From positions 62,001 to 126,000 of the forward strand of contig NZ_JAKJSO010000019.1 in the NCBI RefSeq assembly GCF_050337045.1: 64,000 bases of DNA. The letters run 5' to 3'. The notes beneath the pieces are model-generated. The model did not search any database. It had not been told where the DNA came from and saw nothing but the letters and a program-made list of their open reading frames with translations. The stretch comes from Photobacterium kagoshimensis (GTDB lineage: Bacteria; Pseudomonadota; Gammaproteobacteria; Enterobacterales; Vibrionaceae). Made by a program: the position numbers and the translations under genes. The stretch's first letter is position 1. Each line of letters starts with the position of its first letter. Positions 1 through 7,742 of this stretch are shown here, piece by piece.

Positions 1-1395
1 TTAATGGGACAGATTTCCCAGTTCTATCAATCGCAGTTACGCACAGGTGATGGCAAAGTCGCGATCGATTATTTAAAAGATCGAGGCCTGTCTGGTGATG
101 TGGTCAAAAAATACGGCATTGGCTTTATCCCCGATCAATGGGATATGGTTCGTAGCCGCTTTGGTCGCGACAACCATTCGCAAGAAGCCTTGGTGACCAC
201 CGGCATGCTGATCGAAAACGATAATGGCCGTCGCTATGACCGTTTCCGTGGCCGTGTCATGTTCCCGATCCACGACCGCCGTGGCCGTGTGATTGGCTTT
301 GGTGGCCGTGTATTAGGCGATGGGACGCCGAAGTACCTCAACTCACCTGAAACCCCAATCTTCCATAAAGGTAGAGAGCTGTATGGCTTATACGAAGTCA
401 TGCAAGCCTACCGCGAGCCTGAGCGCCTGTTGGTTGTCGAAGGCTATATGGATGTAGTGGCACTGGCTCAATTTGGGGTCGACTATGCGGTGGCCTCGCT
501 AGGCACAGCCACCACAGGCGAACACATGCAAACCTTGTTTCGTCAAACGGGTACGGTTGTCTGTTGTTACGATGGTGACCGTGCAGGTCGCGATGCAGCA
601 TGGCGCGCAATGGAACAAGCGCTGCCATTTCTGACCGATGGCCGCCAATTGAAGTTTATGTTTTTACCCGACGGTGAAGATCCAGACTCCTATATTCGCC
701 AATACGGTAAAGAAGCGTTTGAGCAAAACGTGACCGATGCGATGACGCTATCGGACTTTATGTTCAACTCGCTGATCCAACAAGTCGACACCAGTACCCG
801 AGAAGGTAAGGCTAAACTAAGAACCTTAGCAGCCCCTTTGATTGAAAAAGTCGCAGGCGAAACGTTACGTGAATACCTGATCAATACGCTAGGCTACAAT
901 TTAGGGTTACCACCCGATCAAATTCGTATTGAATTAAAACAAAGCGCGGCCGATAAACCGAGAAAGCCACAGCAAGACATCAAACGCACACCCATGCGAG
1001 AAGTCATAGCTTTGCTGGTACAAAATCCGCATTTTGTTAACACCCTCGCATTTGATACCACAACATTTGAAGGTATTGATGTAGCGGGACTAAATTTATT
1101 GTTGTCAATAGTTGATAAGTGCCGAGCGCGCCCCAATATAACAACAGGCCAGTTACTCGAAAGCTGGCGAGGCAGTAAAAGTGAACCTATGATGGCTCGA
1201 TTAGCCGCATGGGAACTGCCGTTGTTGGATAATGAAGACAACACACACGATGTATTTTTAGACGCATTGGATAAAGTATTTGACCAGTGCGTTCGACAGC
1301 AAATAGAAAAGTTGCAGGCTAAATCAAATACTATCGGCTTATCAGTCGAAGAGAAGCGGGAATTGCAGTTGTTGTTGCTCAATCGTCCCGGCTAA
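1..1395 (+). CDS. dnaG: DNA primase, 5'-truncated by the window
   Basis: Primase that lays RNA primers for DNA replication at the fork, working with the DnaB helicase. The frame is already open at base 1, so the gene starts outside the window: about 464 residues are present against roughly 580 in E. coli DnaG, and the zinc-binding N-terminal domain is missing. The RNA polymerase/TOPRIM core is intact: the motif VVEGYMDV gives the catalytic Glu near residue 146 (counting from the ATG at base 4), and CCYDGDRAGRD gives the metal-binding Asp pair near 190 and 192. The C-terminal helicase-interaction domain is the more diverged part. rpoD follows 91 bases downstream, the usual dnaG-rpoD macromolecular-synthesis order. 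The ATG at base 4 is only an internal Met. Identification is secure. Confidence 0.97.
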   Translation, partial: LMGQISQFYQSQLRTGDGKVAIDYLKDRGLSGDVVKKYGIGFIPDQWDMVRSRFGRDNHSQEALVTTGMLIENDNGRRYDRFRGRVMFPIHDRRGRVIGFGGRVLGDGTPKYLNSPETPIFHKGRELYGLYEVMQAYREPERLLVVEGYMDVVALAQFGVDYAVASLGTATTGEHMQTLFRQTGTVVCCYDGDRAGRDAAWRAMEQALPFLTDGRQLKFMFLPDGEDPDSYIRQYGKEAFEQNVTDAMTLSDFMFNSLIQQVDTSTREGKAKLRTLAAPLIEKVAGETLREYLINTLGYNLGLPPDQIRIELKQSAADKPRKPQQDIKRTPMREVIALLVQNPHFVNTLAFDTTTFEGIDVAGLNLLLSIVDKCRARPNITTGQLLESWRGSKSEPMMARLAAWELPLLDNEDNTHDVFLDALDKVFDQCVRQQIEKLQAKSNTIGLSVEEKRELQLLLLNRPG

Positions 1396-1399
1396 TATT

Positions 1400-1428
1400 T
1401 AGCCAACAGTTTAGAAGTTTGTTATAAT
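1400..1428 (+). promoter_or_regulatory. probable rpoD promoter (extended -10)
   Basis: The dnaG-rpoD gap holds TGTTATAAT (1420-1428), an extended -10 with a perfect TATAAT at 1423-1428. A weak -35, TAGCCA (1400-1405), lies 17 bases upstream. Transcription would start near 1435, about 50 bases before the rpoD ATG. This would let rpoD be expressed apart from dnaG. Inferred from sequence only. Confidence 0.6.
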
Positions 1429-1486
1429 TAACGGTTTGCATTTCTGCATTCTAATTCTCACTCAGACCCGAAGTTGGATATCGTCT

Positions 1487-3331
1487 ATGGAGCAAAATCC
1501 GCAGTCTCAGCTAAAGTTACTTGTCGCGAAAGGCAAAGAACAAGGCTATCTGACCTACGCCGAAGTAAATGACCACCTACCGGAAGACATCGTAGATTCC
1601 GATCAGGTTGAAGACATTATTCAGATGATCAATGACATGGGTATTAAGGTAGTTGAAACTGCCCCTGATGCCGATGAATTAATGATGACTGAAGATAATG
1701 CAGATGAAGACGCCATCGAAGCTGCGGCGCAAGCATTATCTAGCGTAGAAAGCGAGATCGGCCGTACTACCGACCCAGTACGTATGTACATGCGTGAAAT
1801 GGGTACAGTAGAGCTACTGACTCGTGAAGGTGAAATTGATATCGCCAAACGCATTGAAGATGGTATTAACCAAGTTCAGTGTTCTGTTGCCGAATACCCT
1901 TCTGCGATTGCTCACCTACTCGAGCAATTCGACAAAGTTGAAGCCGATGAGCTTCGTCTTACTGACATCATTTCTGGTTTTGTTGACCCGAACGATGACG
2001 GTACTACAGCACCAACTGCAACCCACATTGGTTCAGAGCTAAGCGAAACTGAGTTAGAAGACGAAGATAAAGATCTTGATAACTCTGACGAAGAAGACGA
2101 AGAAGAAGAAGAAGACACAGGTATTGACCCTGAGCTTGCTCGTGAAAAATTCATGGAGCTACGCACTTCTTACGAAAAAATGGCAACTGCAATTACGACT
2201 AACGGTCGTCACCACGCAGAAACTGAAACTGCCGTTGAAGAATTGTCTGAGGTTTTCAAACAATTCCGTCTGATTCCAAAACAGTTTGATAAGCTGGTTA
2301 GCTCGCTACGTGAATCTATGGATAAGGTACGCACGAATGAGCGTCTTATCATGCGTATGTGTGTTGATAACTCTAAAATGCCAAAGAAAACTTTCGTTAA
2401 CCTCTTCGCGGGTAACGAATCTTCAGCAGAGTGGATTGATGAAGCACTTAACGCAGGTAAACCTTATTCTGAGCGTCTAAAAACGTACGAAGAAGACCTA
2501 CGTCGTTCTGTTTCTAAACTCAACGCGCTTGAGCAAGAAACAGGCCTAACCATTGAGCGTATTAAAGACATCAGCCGTCGCATGTCTATCGGTGAAGCGA
2601 AAGCACGCCGTGCGAAGAAAGAGATGGTTGAAGCGAACTTACGTCTGGTTATTTCTATCGCGAAGAAATACACCAACCGTGGTCTACAGTTCTTGGATCT
2701 TATCCAAGAAGGTAACATCGGTCTGATGAAAGCGGTTGATAAGTTTGAATACCGCCGTGGTTACAAGTTCTCGACTTACGCAACGTGGTGGATCCGTCAG
2801 GCAATCACTCGTTCAATCGCTGACCAAGCGCGTACCATCCGTATTCCGGTTCACATGATCGAAACGATCAACAAACTGAACCGTATTTCACGTCAGATGC
2901 TACAAGAAATGGGCCGTGAACCGTTGCCGGAAGAATTGGCTGAACGCATGCAAATGCCGGAAGACAAAATCCGTAAAGTACTGAAGATTGCTAAAGAGCC
3001 AATCTCAATGGAAACCCCGATCGGTGATGATGAAGATTCACACCTAGGTGATTTCATTGAAGATACAACGCTTCAGCTACCTATGGATGCCGCAACAGCG
3101 ACGAACCTGCGTGGCGCAACCAACGAAGTACTCGCGGGCCTAACGCCTCGTGAAGCAAAAGTTCTGCGTATGCGTTTTGGTATCGACATGAACACTGACC
3201 ACACACTTGAAGAAGTCGGTAAGCAGTTTGATGTAACGCGTGAGCGTATTCGTCAGATCGAAGCGAAAGCACTGCGTAAACTACGTCACCCAAGTCGTTC
3301 AGATGTTCTACGTAGCTTCCTAGACGAATAA
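1487..3331 (+). CDS. rpoD: RNA polymerase primary sigma factor, sigma-70
   Basis: Housekeeping sigma factor that directs RNA polymerase to most promoters. The start is the ATG at 1487 (MEQNPQSQLK), which matches the E. coli N-terminus; an ATG 51 bases upstream in frame would add 17 residues with no family counterpart. The product is 614 residues, against 613 in E. coli. Region 1.1 is at the N-terminus. A very acidic run of Asp and Glu at about residues 185-212 lies in the non-conserved region between 1.2 and 2.1. Regions 2.3-2.4 (FSTYATWWIRQAI) are near 425-440, and the region 4.2 helix-turn-helix (VTRERIRQIEAKALRKLRHP) is near 583-602. A strong intrinsic terminator follows the stop. Identification is certain. 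Confidence 0.99.
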   Translation: MEQNPQSQLKLLVAKGKEQGYLTYAEVNDHLPEDIVDSDQVEDIIQMINDMGIKVVETAPDADELMMTEDNADEDAIEAAAQALSSVESEIGRTTDPVRMYMREMGTVELLTREGEIDIAKRIEDGINQVQCSVAEYPSAIAHLLEQFDKVEADELRLTDIISGFVDPNDDGTTAPTATHIGSELSETELEDEDKDLDNSDEEDEEEEEDTGIDPELAREKFMELRTSYEKMATAITTNGRHHAETETAVEELSEVFKQFRLIPKQFDKLVSSLRESMDKVRTNERLIMRMCVDNSKMPKKTFVNLFAGNESSAEWIDEALNAGKPYSERLKTYEEDLRRSVSKLNALEQETGLTIERIKDISRRMSIGEAKARRAKKEMVEANLRLVISIAKKYTNRGLQFLDLIQEGNIGLMKAVDKFEYRRGYKFSTYATWWIRQAITRSIADQARTIRIPVHMIETINKLNRISRQMLQEMGREPLPEELAERMQMPEDKIRKVLKIAKEPISMETPIGDDEDSHLGDFIEDTTLQLPMDAATATNLRGATNEVLAGLTPREAKVLRMRFGIDMNTDHTLEEVGKQFDVTRERIRQIEAKALRKLRHPSRSDVLRSFLDE

Positions 3332-3363
3332 GAAACAACTTATTCAGTACCAGTAAGCGATTC

Positions 3364-3393
3364 AAAAAAGCGAGCCTCTCAGCTCGCTTTTTT
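3364..3393 (+). terminator. intrinsic terminator of rpoD
   Basis: A 7-base-pair stem AGCGAGC/GCTCGCT with a 6-base loop is flanked by six A before and six T after. It lies 32 bases past the rpoD stop. Confidence 0.9.
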
Positions 3394-3471
3394 ATTGCCT
3401 TCAATAACCTACCTATTACCGCCTCTCATCTTAATTGTTGAAAAAGCACACAATTTAGCCAAGAAAAGCTA

Positions 3472-3500
3472 TAGACAAGCGATCCTGCATCCCATATAAT
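3472..3500 (+). promoter_or_regulatory. promoter of the tRNA gene
   Basis: TAGACA (3472-3477) and a perfect TATAAT (3495-3500) are separated by exactly 17 bases. The mature tRNA begins at 3513, so the 5' leader would be only about 6 bases long. This fits a strong, separately transcribed stable-RNA gene. Confidence 0.8.
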
Positions 3501-3512
3501 TTCCCGCACACT

Positions 3513-3588
3513 GGCCCCTTAGCTCAGTGGTTAGAGCAGGCGACTCATAATCGCTTGGTCCCCAGTTCAAGTCTGGGAGGGGCCACCA
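3513..3588 (+). tRNA. ileX: tRNA-Ile2, anticodon CAU (lysidine type)
   Basis: A 76-base tRNA with encoded CCA end. The acceptor arms GGCCCCT and AGGGGCC pair perfectly. The D arm, the anticodon loop CTCATAA (anticodon CAT at 3546-3548) and the T arm with TTCAAGT are all present. The body follows E. coli ileX (tRNA-Ile2) from the acceptor through the anticodon stem, rather than elongator Met tRNA, which starts GGCTACG. E. coli ileX also sits close to rpoD. The C34 of this tRNA is expected to be converted to lysidine by TilS so that it reads AUA codons. An automatic annotator would probably call it tRNA-Met. Confidence 0.92.
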
Positions 3589-3595
3589 GATATAG

Positions 3596-3631
3596 AAAGG
3601 CCGAAGCAGTGAATAACCGCTTCGGCCTTTT
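3596..3631 (+). terminator. intrinsic terminator of the tRNA gene
   Basis: The 12-base-pair stem AAAGGCCGAAGC/GCTTCGGCCTTT has an 11-base loop and ends in TTTT. It begins 8 bases after the tRNA CCA end. Confidence 0.85.
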
Positions 3632-3720
3632 GCATTTCTAGAATCTATAAACCGCTCACACTATTAACGTTCAGCGCCTTAAGTTATCAGGGACAACTGT
3701 TAGCGCTGATGCTATTGGTC

Positions 3721-4092
3721 TTAGATCTCTTTCATCGCTGAAACAACCGATGGGTCGTTAATTAAATTAAATAACAGACTCTTCGCTGATGAGCGTTGTG
3801 CGTCAGACAGTGCTTTGTTAGGGTTTTCGCGCGACTGGGTAAGAATGTTTTTTACAAATTTGCTGTTCGTCCCCGAAAGCTCATAGACAAATCTAAGCGT
3901 GTCTAACAGCTCCCCTTGCGGCAAGCTATATACCGCCATCTCACAGCTAAGGTTATCCATCGAAAGTAAGTTGTTCACTACCACCTTACGCTCAGCATTA
4001 AATTTCTCTTTCGCGATATAGGCATCAATCAACGTCTGTACACGCTCGGCAATGGCGACAGGTACTTCCATTGTTTTCGTTTCATGAGTCAT
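3721..4092 (-). CDS. uncharacterised small protein, 123 aa
   Basis: I do not recognise this protein. It is probably real: the ATG at 4092 is preceded by the strong Shine-Dalgarno AGGAGGAG (4101-4108 on the plus strand) at 8 bases spacing, and codon use resembles the neighbours. The product has no signal peptide or membrane segment, is mostly predicted helical by eye, and has charged and amphipathic stretches (for example SDAQRSSAKSLLFNLINDPS near the C-terminus). It has one Cys, near residue 50. It is monocistronic, convergent with the tRNA unit and divergent from pykF across a long gap. No function is proposed. Confidence 0.7.
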   Translation of the reverse strand: MTHETKTMEVPVAIAERVQTLIDAYIAKEKFNAERKVVVNNLLSMDNLSCEMAVYSLPQGELLDTLRFVYELSGTNSKFVKNILTQSRENPNKALSDAQRSSAKSLLFNLINDPSVVSAMKEI

Positions 4093-4547
4093 TACTTATT
4101 CTCCTCCTCTTGCTGGGATTTCGTCATTGAGTCATACCAATACTGGTTGAAATGAGTGATCGACAGCCTTGGCAGTTTCAGGATAGTTATTCCTGACAAC
4201 TTTAGATAATCACCTTCCACTTCTCAACCCCTTTCACTGACCTAAGTGCAGTTATTCACAGAACACAAAGCCCAAATACACATAATGCCAATCTGGATAA
4301 ATCAGTCCTCAGATGATTATGCAGGGAAAAGTACTTCACATTGGATAACTTTGACAAAATCGCGTGCCGACTCCGTCACAAAGTTGTGCCGTAATAAACA
4401 AGCGCGTTTAAGGCTCAATGAAGATATGTTTGAAAAAAAGCACCACAATTGATAAATGACAAAACTTTTTTGTTGGGATTGGGCATAATCAGCCACCTTC
4501 TTGTGAAATGTTGATTAACGTCACAAGGTGTTAATAGAATGAAACCC

Positions 4548-4556
4548 TGCTATAAT
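4548..4556 (+). promoter_or_regulatory. probable pykF promoter (extended -10)
   Basis: TGCTATAAT is an extended -10 with perfect TATAAT at 4551-4556. No good -35 is visible, which is normal for this class. Transcription from here would give a 5' untranslated leader of about 290 bases that contains the 4640-4672 hairpin. The inverted repeat TTGTGA...TCACAA upstream has a 14-base spacer, not the 6 bases of a CRP site. Confidence 0.5.
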
Positions 4557-4639
4557 CCATCTCTTGTTTGAATGCAGGTTTTATGATTGGACTGACTGAA
4601 AGTTAACCGATTTTTAACGTGTTGCCACATGATGTGTTT

Positions 4640-4672
4640 CGTTACACAAGCAAGCCAAGTGCTTGTGTAACG
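4640..4672. repeat. 13-bp perfect inverted repeat in the pykF leader
   Basis: CGTTACACAAGCA (4640-4652) and TGCTTGTGTAACG (4660-4672) are perfect reverse complements around the 7-base loop AGCCAAG. As RNA this is a stable hairpin about 80 bases into the inferred pykF leader; as DNA it could be a dimeric operator. The T-rich stretch TATTTTTG begins a few bases after the right arm, so weak terminator activity is possible. Confidence 0.75.
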
Positions 4673-4851
4673 CAATATTTTTGTAACAGTTTTGCATTAC
4701 TACAGTTTTTGACGCGAGTAAGTTCTGTTTTTTTGAAGTCACTCTCGTTTTGTAGTCATTTTTCAACATATTTGATCACTGACTTTCATGTATAACACTG
4801 TGGTTTTTTTAAATTTCCCTTGGGTTTAAGTTTTTCCGGAGAGTATCCTCA

Positions 4852-6264
4852 ATGAAAAAGACCAAAATCGTATGTACGATTGGACCAAAAACAGAATCAG
4901 TTGAAATGCTTACTAAACTAGCTAACGCTGGTATGAACGTAATGCGTCTTAACTTCTCACACGGTAATTTCGATGAGCACGGTCAGCGCATCCAAAACCT
5001 ACGTGACGTTATGGCTGAGTCTGGCAAGCCGCTAGCGATTCTGCTTGATACTAAAGGTCCTGAGATTCGTACTATCAAACTAGAGAACGGTGAAGACTTC
5101 CCTCTAGTTGCTGGTCAAGAATTCACATTCACAACTGATACTTCAGTTGTGGGCAACCAAGATCGCGTTGCTGTGACTTACCCTGGTTTTGCGAAAGACC
5201 TTCAAAAAGGTAACACTATCTTGGTTGACGATGGTCTAATCGAGATGGAAGTACTTGCAACGACTGAAACTGAAGTTAAGTGTAAAGTACTTAACAACGG
5301 TGACTTAGGTGAGAACAAAGGTGTTAACCTACCTGGCGTTTCTGTAAACCTTCCAGCACTATCTGAAAAAGATAAAGCTGACCTTAAGTTTGGTTGTGAG
5401 CAAGGCGTTGATTTCGTTGCTGCATCTTTCATTCGTAAAGCGTCTGATGTAATCGAAATTCGTGAGCTTCTAACAGCTAACGGCGGCGAAAACATTCAAA
5501 TTATCTCGAAAATCGAGAACCAAGAAGGTGTTGATAACTTTGACGCTATTCTTGAAGCTTCTGACGGCATCATGGTTGCTCGTGGCGACCTAGGTGTTGA
5601 AATCCCAGTTGAAGAAGTTATCTTCGCGCAGAAGATGATGATCGAGAAGTGTAACCGTGCACGTAAAGTGGTTATCACTGCAACTCAAATGCTTGATTCA
5701 ATGATCAAGAACCCACGTCCAACACGCGCAGAAGCGGGTGACGTTGCTAACGCAATCATGGATGGTACAGATGCAGTAATGCTTTCTGGTGAATCAGCGA
5801 AGGGTAAATACCCTATCGAAGCTGTAACTATCATGGCGCAAATCTGTGCACGTACAGATTCAGCACTTAAAGCAGAACTAGGCTCACGCCTAGACAGCGC
5901 TCGTCTACGTATCACTGAAGCGGTATGTAAAGGTGCTGTTGATACTTCTGAGAAGCTAAACGCACCACTAATCGTTGTTGCAACTGAAGCGGGTAAATCT
6001 GCACGTTCAGTACGTAAGTACTTCCCAACGGCAAACATCCTAGCAGTAACAACAAACACTAAGACAGCGGCACAACTTGCACTGACTAAAGGTGTTACGC
6101 CAGTTGTTGTTGATTCAATCGACAGCACAGATGCGTTCTACGGCCGCGGTAAAGAGCTTGCGCTTGAAACTGGTCTAGGTGCTAAAGGCGATATCGTTGT
6201 TATGGTTTCTGGTGCGCTAGTACCATCAGGCACAACAAACACGGCATCTGTACACGTACTATAA
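4852..6264 (+). CDS. pykF: pyruvate kinase I
   Basis: Converts phosphoenolpyruvate and ADP to pyruvate and ATP, the last step of glycolysis, in the cytoplasm. It is 470 residues, the same length as E. coli PykF and near-identical in the motifs. Visible are the N-terminal KIVCTIGP strand, the nucleotide/metal motif LLDTKGPEIR (about 63-72), the catalytic Lys in ISKIENQEG (about 218-226), and the active-site loop MVARGDLGVEIP (about 241-252). The C-terminal regulatory domain ends in SGTTNTASVHVL. The Shine-Dalgarno GGAGAG precedes the ATG. The gene is monocistronic with its own terminator. The long, structured leader suggests extra control of expression. Confidence 0.98.
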   Translation: MKKTKIVCTIGPKTESVEMLTKLANAGMNVMRLNFSHGNFDEHGQRIQNLRDVMAESGKPLAILLDTKGPEIRTIKLENGEDFPLVAGQEFTFTTDTSVVGNQDRVAVTYPGFAKDLQKGNTILVDDGLIEMEVLATTETEVKCKVLNNGDLGENKGVNLPGVSVNLPALSEKDKADLKFGCEQGVDFVAASFIRKASDVIEIRELLTANGGENIQIISKIENQEGVDNFDAILEASDGIMVARGDLGVEIPVEEVIFAQKMMIEKCNRARKVVITATQMLDSMIKNPRPTRAEAGDVANAIMDGTDAVMLSGESAKGKYPIEAVTIMAQICARTDSALKAELGSRLDSARLRITEAVCKGAVDTSEKLNAPLIVVATEAGKSARSVRKYFPTANILAVTTNTKTAAQLALTKGVTPVVVDSIDSTDAFYGRGKELALETGLGAKGDIVVMVSGALVPSGTTNTASVHVL

Positions 6265-6294
6265 GCCTAGCTTTTCGTACAATCAGATATAAAT

Positions 6295-6320
6295 GGGAGC
6301 CTTATGGCTCCCGTTTTTTT
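6295..6320 (+). terminator. intrinsic terminator of pykF
   Basis: Stem GGGAGCC/GGCTCCC with loop TTAT, followed by G and seven T. Confidence 0.92.
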
Positions 6321-6558
6321 ATCTAACATCCTACGTATTACCATTGCTAATCCCTCGCTCTTCCTCACATTTCAAATGTTTGCTTATCGCTATGATTTCA
6401 TATAAAACATATACTCTCGACCGCAAGAAAAATGCCTAAAAAACATAACTTGCTCAGAAACAGCCTCTTTTGCTGTACAGTGCGTATTTATAACAATATC
6501 CCTTCGCTTGCTAACTGCATGACATAGAGGGAATATAATAAAATCTAAGGGGAATTTT

Positions 6559-7212
6559 GTGTCTAGCCCAACTTTGACCAATCAAGTCATAGAGGTGATT
6601 CGACAAGATATCTTGCTCGGCGAACTTGCGCCAGGGCAAAAACTTGTTGTTGCCGATTTAAAGCAGCGCTACAACGTGGGCGCATCTCCGATCCGTGAAG
6701 CCTTAGTTCAACTGTCTTGGAAAAAATTTGTCCACTTTGCCCCTCAGAAAGGGTGCTGGGTTTCACCGATTTCTTTGGCTGAACTCGAAGATTTATTTGA
6801 AACCAACTTGGTGCTTTCTCGGGTGCTGATTGAGCGGGCGATTCAAAATGGTGATGAAGCGTGGGAGCTCAATATTTTAACGAGCTACCATAAGCTAAGC
6901 AGAGTTAATCCTGCAGAATCAGAAGTTGACTTTGTTGAGTGGGAGCAACGCCATAGCCAATTCCACTTAGCGCTATTAGCCGGTAGTAACTCCCCTGTCA
7001 TGCTCAATTTATACCGTGAAGTCTACGATCAAATTGAGCGTTATCGCCATATTTGGGTATGTCGTTCTCGTGACTACCAAGAGCGTTACCACGATAACGG
7101 CGAGCATGAAGCGCTGATGAAAGCCGTGCTCGGCAAAGACACAGAACAAGCATTAACCTTACTCGATAATCACTCTCAACGAGCTATCGAGATGATCAAG
7201 GCCTACCTCTAG
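6559..7212 (+). CDS. GntR-family regulator, FadR/FCD (CsiR-like) type
   Basis: Transcription factor of 217 residues. The N-terminal winged helix-turn-helix (about 8-70) shows the GntR signature LAPGQKL...YNVGASPIREAL. The C-terminal all-helical FCD domain (about 78-210) has the expected acidic residue and histidines for a metal-binding effector pocket (EWEQRHSQFH near 130, GEHEAL near 187, DNHSQ near 202). The overall pattern resembles E. coli CsiR, but the ligand cannot be told from sequence. The start is GTG at 6559, preceded by AAGGGGA about 7 bases upstream. No target operon lies next to it on the same strand, so it may act at a distance. The family call is firm; the specific role is open. 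Confidence 0.85.
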   Translation: MSSPTLTNQVIEVIRQDILLGELAPGQKLVVADLKQRYNVGASPIREALVQLSWKKFVHFAPQKGCWVSPISLAELEDLFETNLVLSRVLIERAIQNGDEAWELNILTSYHKLSRVNPAESEVDFVEWEQRHSQFHLALLAGSNSPVMLNLYREVYDQIERYRHIWVCRSRDYQERYHDNGEHEALMKAVLGKDTEQALTLLDNHSQRAIEMIKAYL

Positions 7213-7234
7213 ATCTTACACCCAGTGCTTGATG

Positions 7235-7258
7235 AAGCTCGATTATTCGATCGAGCTT
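7235..7258 (+). terminator. possible terminator of the gntR gene
   Basis: Nine-base-pair stem AAGCTCGAT/ATCGAGCTT with loop TATTCG, 23 bases past the stop. The T tract after it is poor, so termination is uncertain. Confidence 0.4.
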
Positions 7259-7268
7259 TCACCAACGA

Positions 7269-7400
7269 TTACCAGCCAAAAATATCTCTGTGATGGGTAT
7301 TCAGTAGTAACACCACCAGCAGAAAATACATCGCACTGACATTAAAGCCTAGTAATAAAGCGGTTAGCGCCGTTAAGCGCACTAAAAACTTGTTGATCAT
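7269..7400 (-). CDS. putative 43-aa single-span membrane protein
   Basis: A short reading frame of 44 codons including TAA. It starts at the ATG at 7400, with GGAG 8 bases upstream on the minus strand. The product is basic at the N-terminus (MINKFLVRL) and then has a long hydrophobic stretch (about residues 9-34, with ALTALLLGF and FLLVVLLL). It ends in a short polar tail THHRDIFGW. That is the build of a small inner-membrane protein. It lies downstream of ilvIH on the same strand but beyond the ilvH terminator, so it probably has its own promoter. I do not recognise the family. Support is the ribosome binding site, topology and composition only. Confidence 0.5.
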   Translation of the reverse strand: MINKFLVRLTALTALLLGFNVSAMYFLLVVLLLNTHHRDIFGW

Positions 7401-7492
7401 AGTTACTACTCCGCCAACGAGCTTCCCTTCACTTTGATCATGCTGCATCCTAAAAATGAACCTATCTGCGTACTGCTATCTGTTAGCCCTAC

Positions 7493-7531
7493 GACTTTAG
7501 TCGACAGCTTTAGTCGACAGCTTTAGTCGAT
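7493..7531. repeat. three tandem 13-bp repeats
   Basis: Three direct copies of the 13-base unit AGCTTTAGTCGAC lie head to tail (7493-7505, 7506-7518, 7519-7531). The first differs at its first two bases and the last at its final base. Each junction contains GTCGA. They lie about 90 bases upstream of the small membrane protein ATG and might be regulator half-sites or simple slippage repeats. Confidence 0.8.
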
Positions 7532-7676
7532 AACAACACTGCCTCACTGCGTGAGATATTACCGATAGAAAAAGAAGCGCTAGTCTACGCTCTTTTTAGT
7601 GTTGTGCAAATTTCAACCTACCTACAACTTTAGTCTAATACAGCTTCACGAGAAGATTTTCCATTTCGGAGCGATC

Positions 7677-7706
7677 AAAAAAGCCACCATCAAAAGACAG
7701 TGGCTT
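7677..7706 (-). terminator. intrinsic terminator of ilvIH
   Basis: On the minus strand, stem AAGCCAC/GTGGCTT with a 12-base loop is followed by six T. It lies 36 bases past the ilvH stop. Confidence 0.85.
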
Positions 7707-7742
7707 AATAACTATTTGGGTAGCACGTTATATCGAAGGAGC

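Larger units (their letters stand above)
4093..4851. other. 759-base gap: divergent promoters and pykF leader
   Basis: No convincing gene. A 68-codon reading frame (4246-4452) starts at GTG without a ribosome binding site and looks accidental. Supported contents: the ribosome binding site of the minus-strand gene near 4101; a 7-base inverted repeat CTTGTGA/TCACAAG (4500-4506 and 4521-4527) just upstream of an extended -10 promoter; a 13-base perfect inverted repeat (4640-4672); and the pykF ribosome binding site CGGAGAG near 4836-4844. The stretch is AT-rich and full of short T runs. Confidence 0.6.

Noticed and set aside
4246..4452. 68-codon plus-strand frame upstream of pykF
   Set aside because: GTG start without a ribosome binding site, no recognisable content, and it lies in an AT-rich promoter region.
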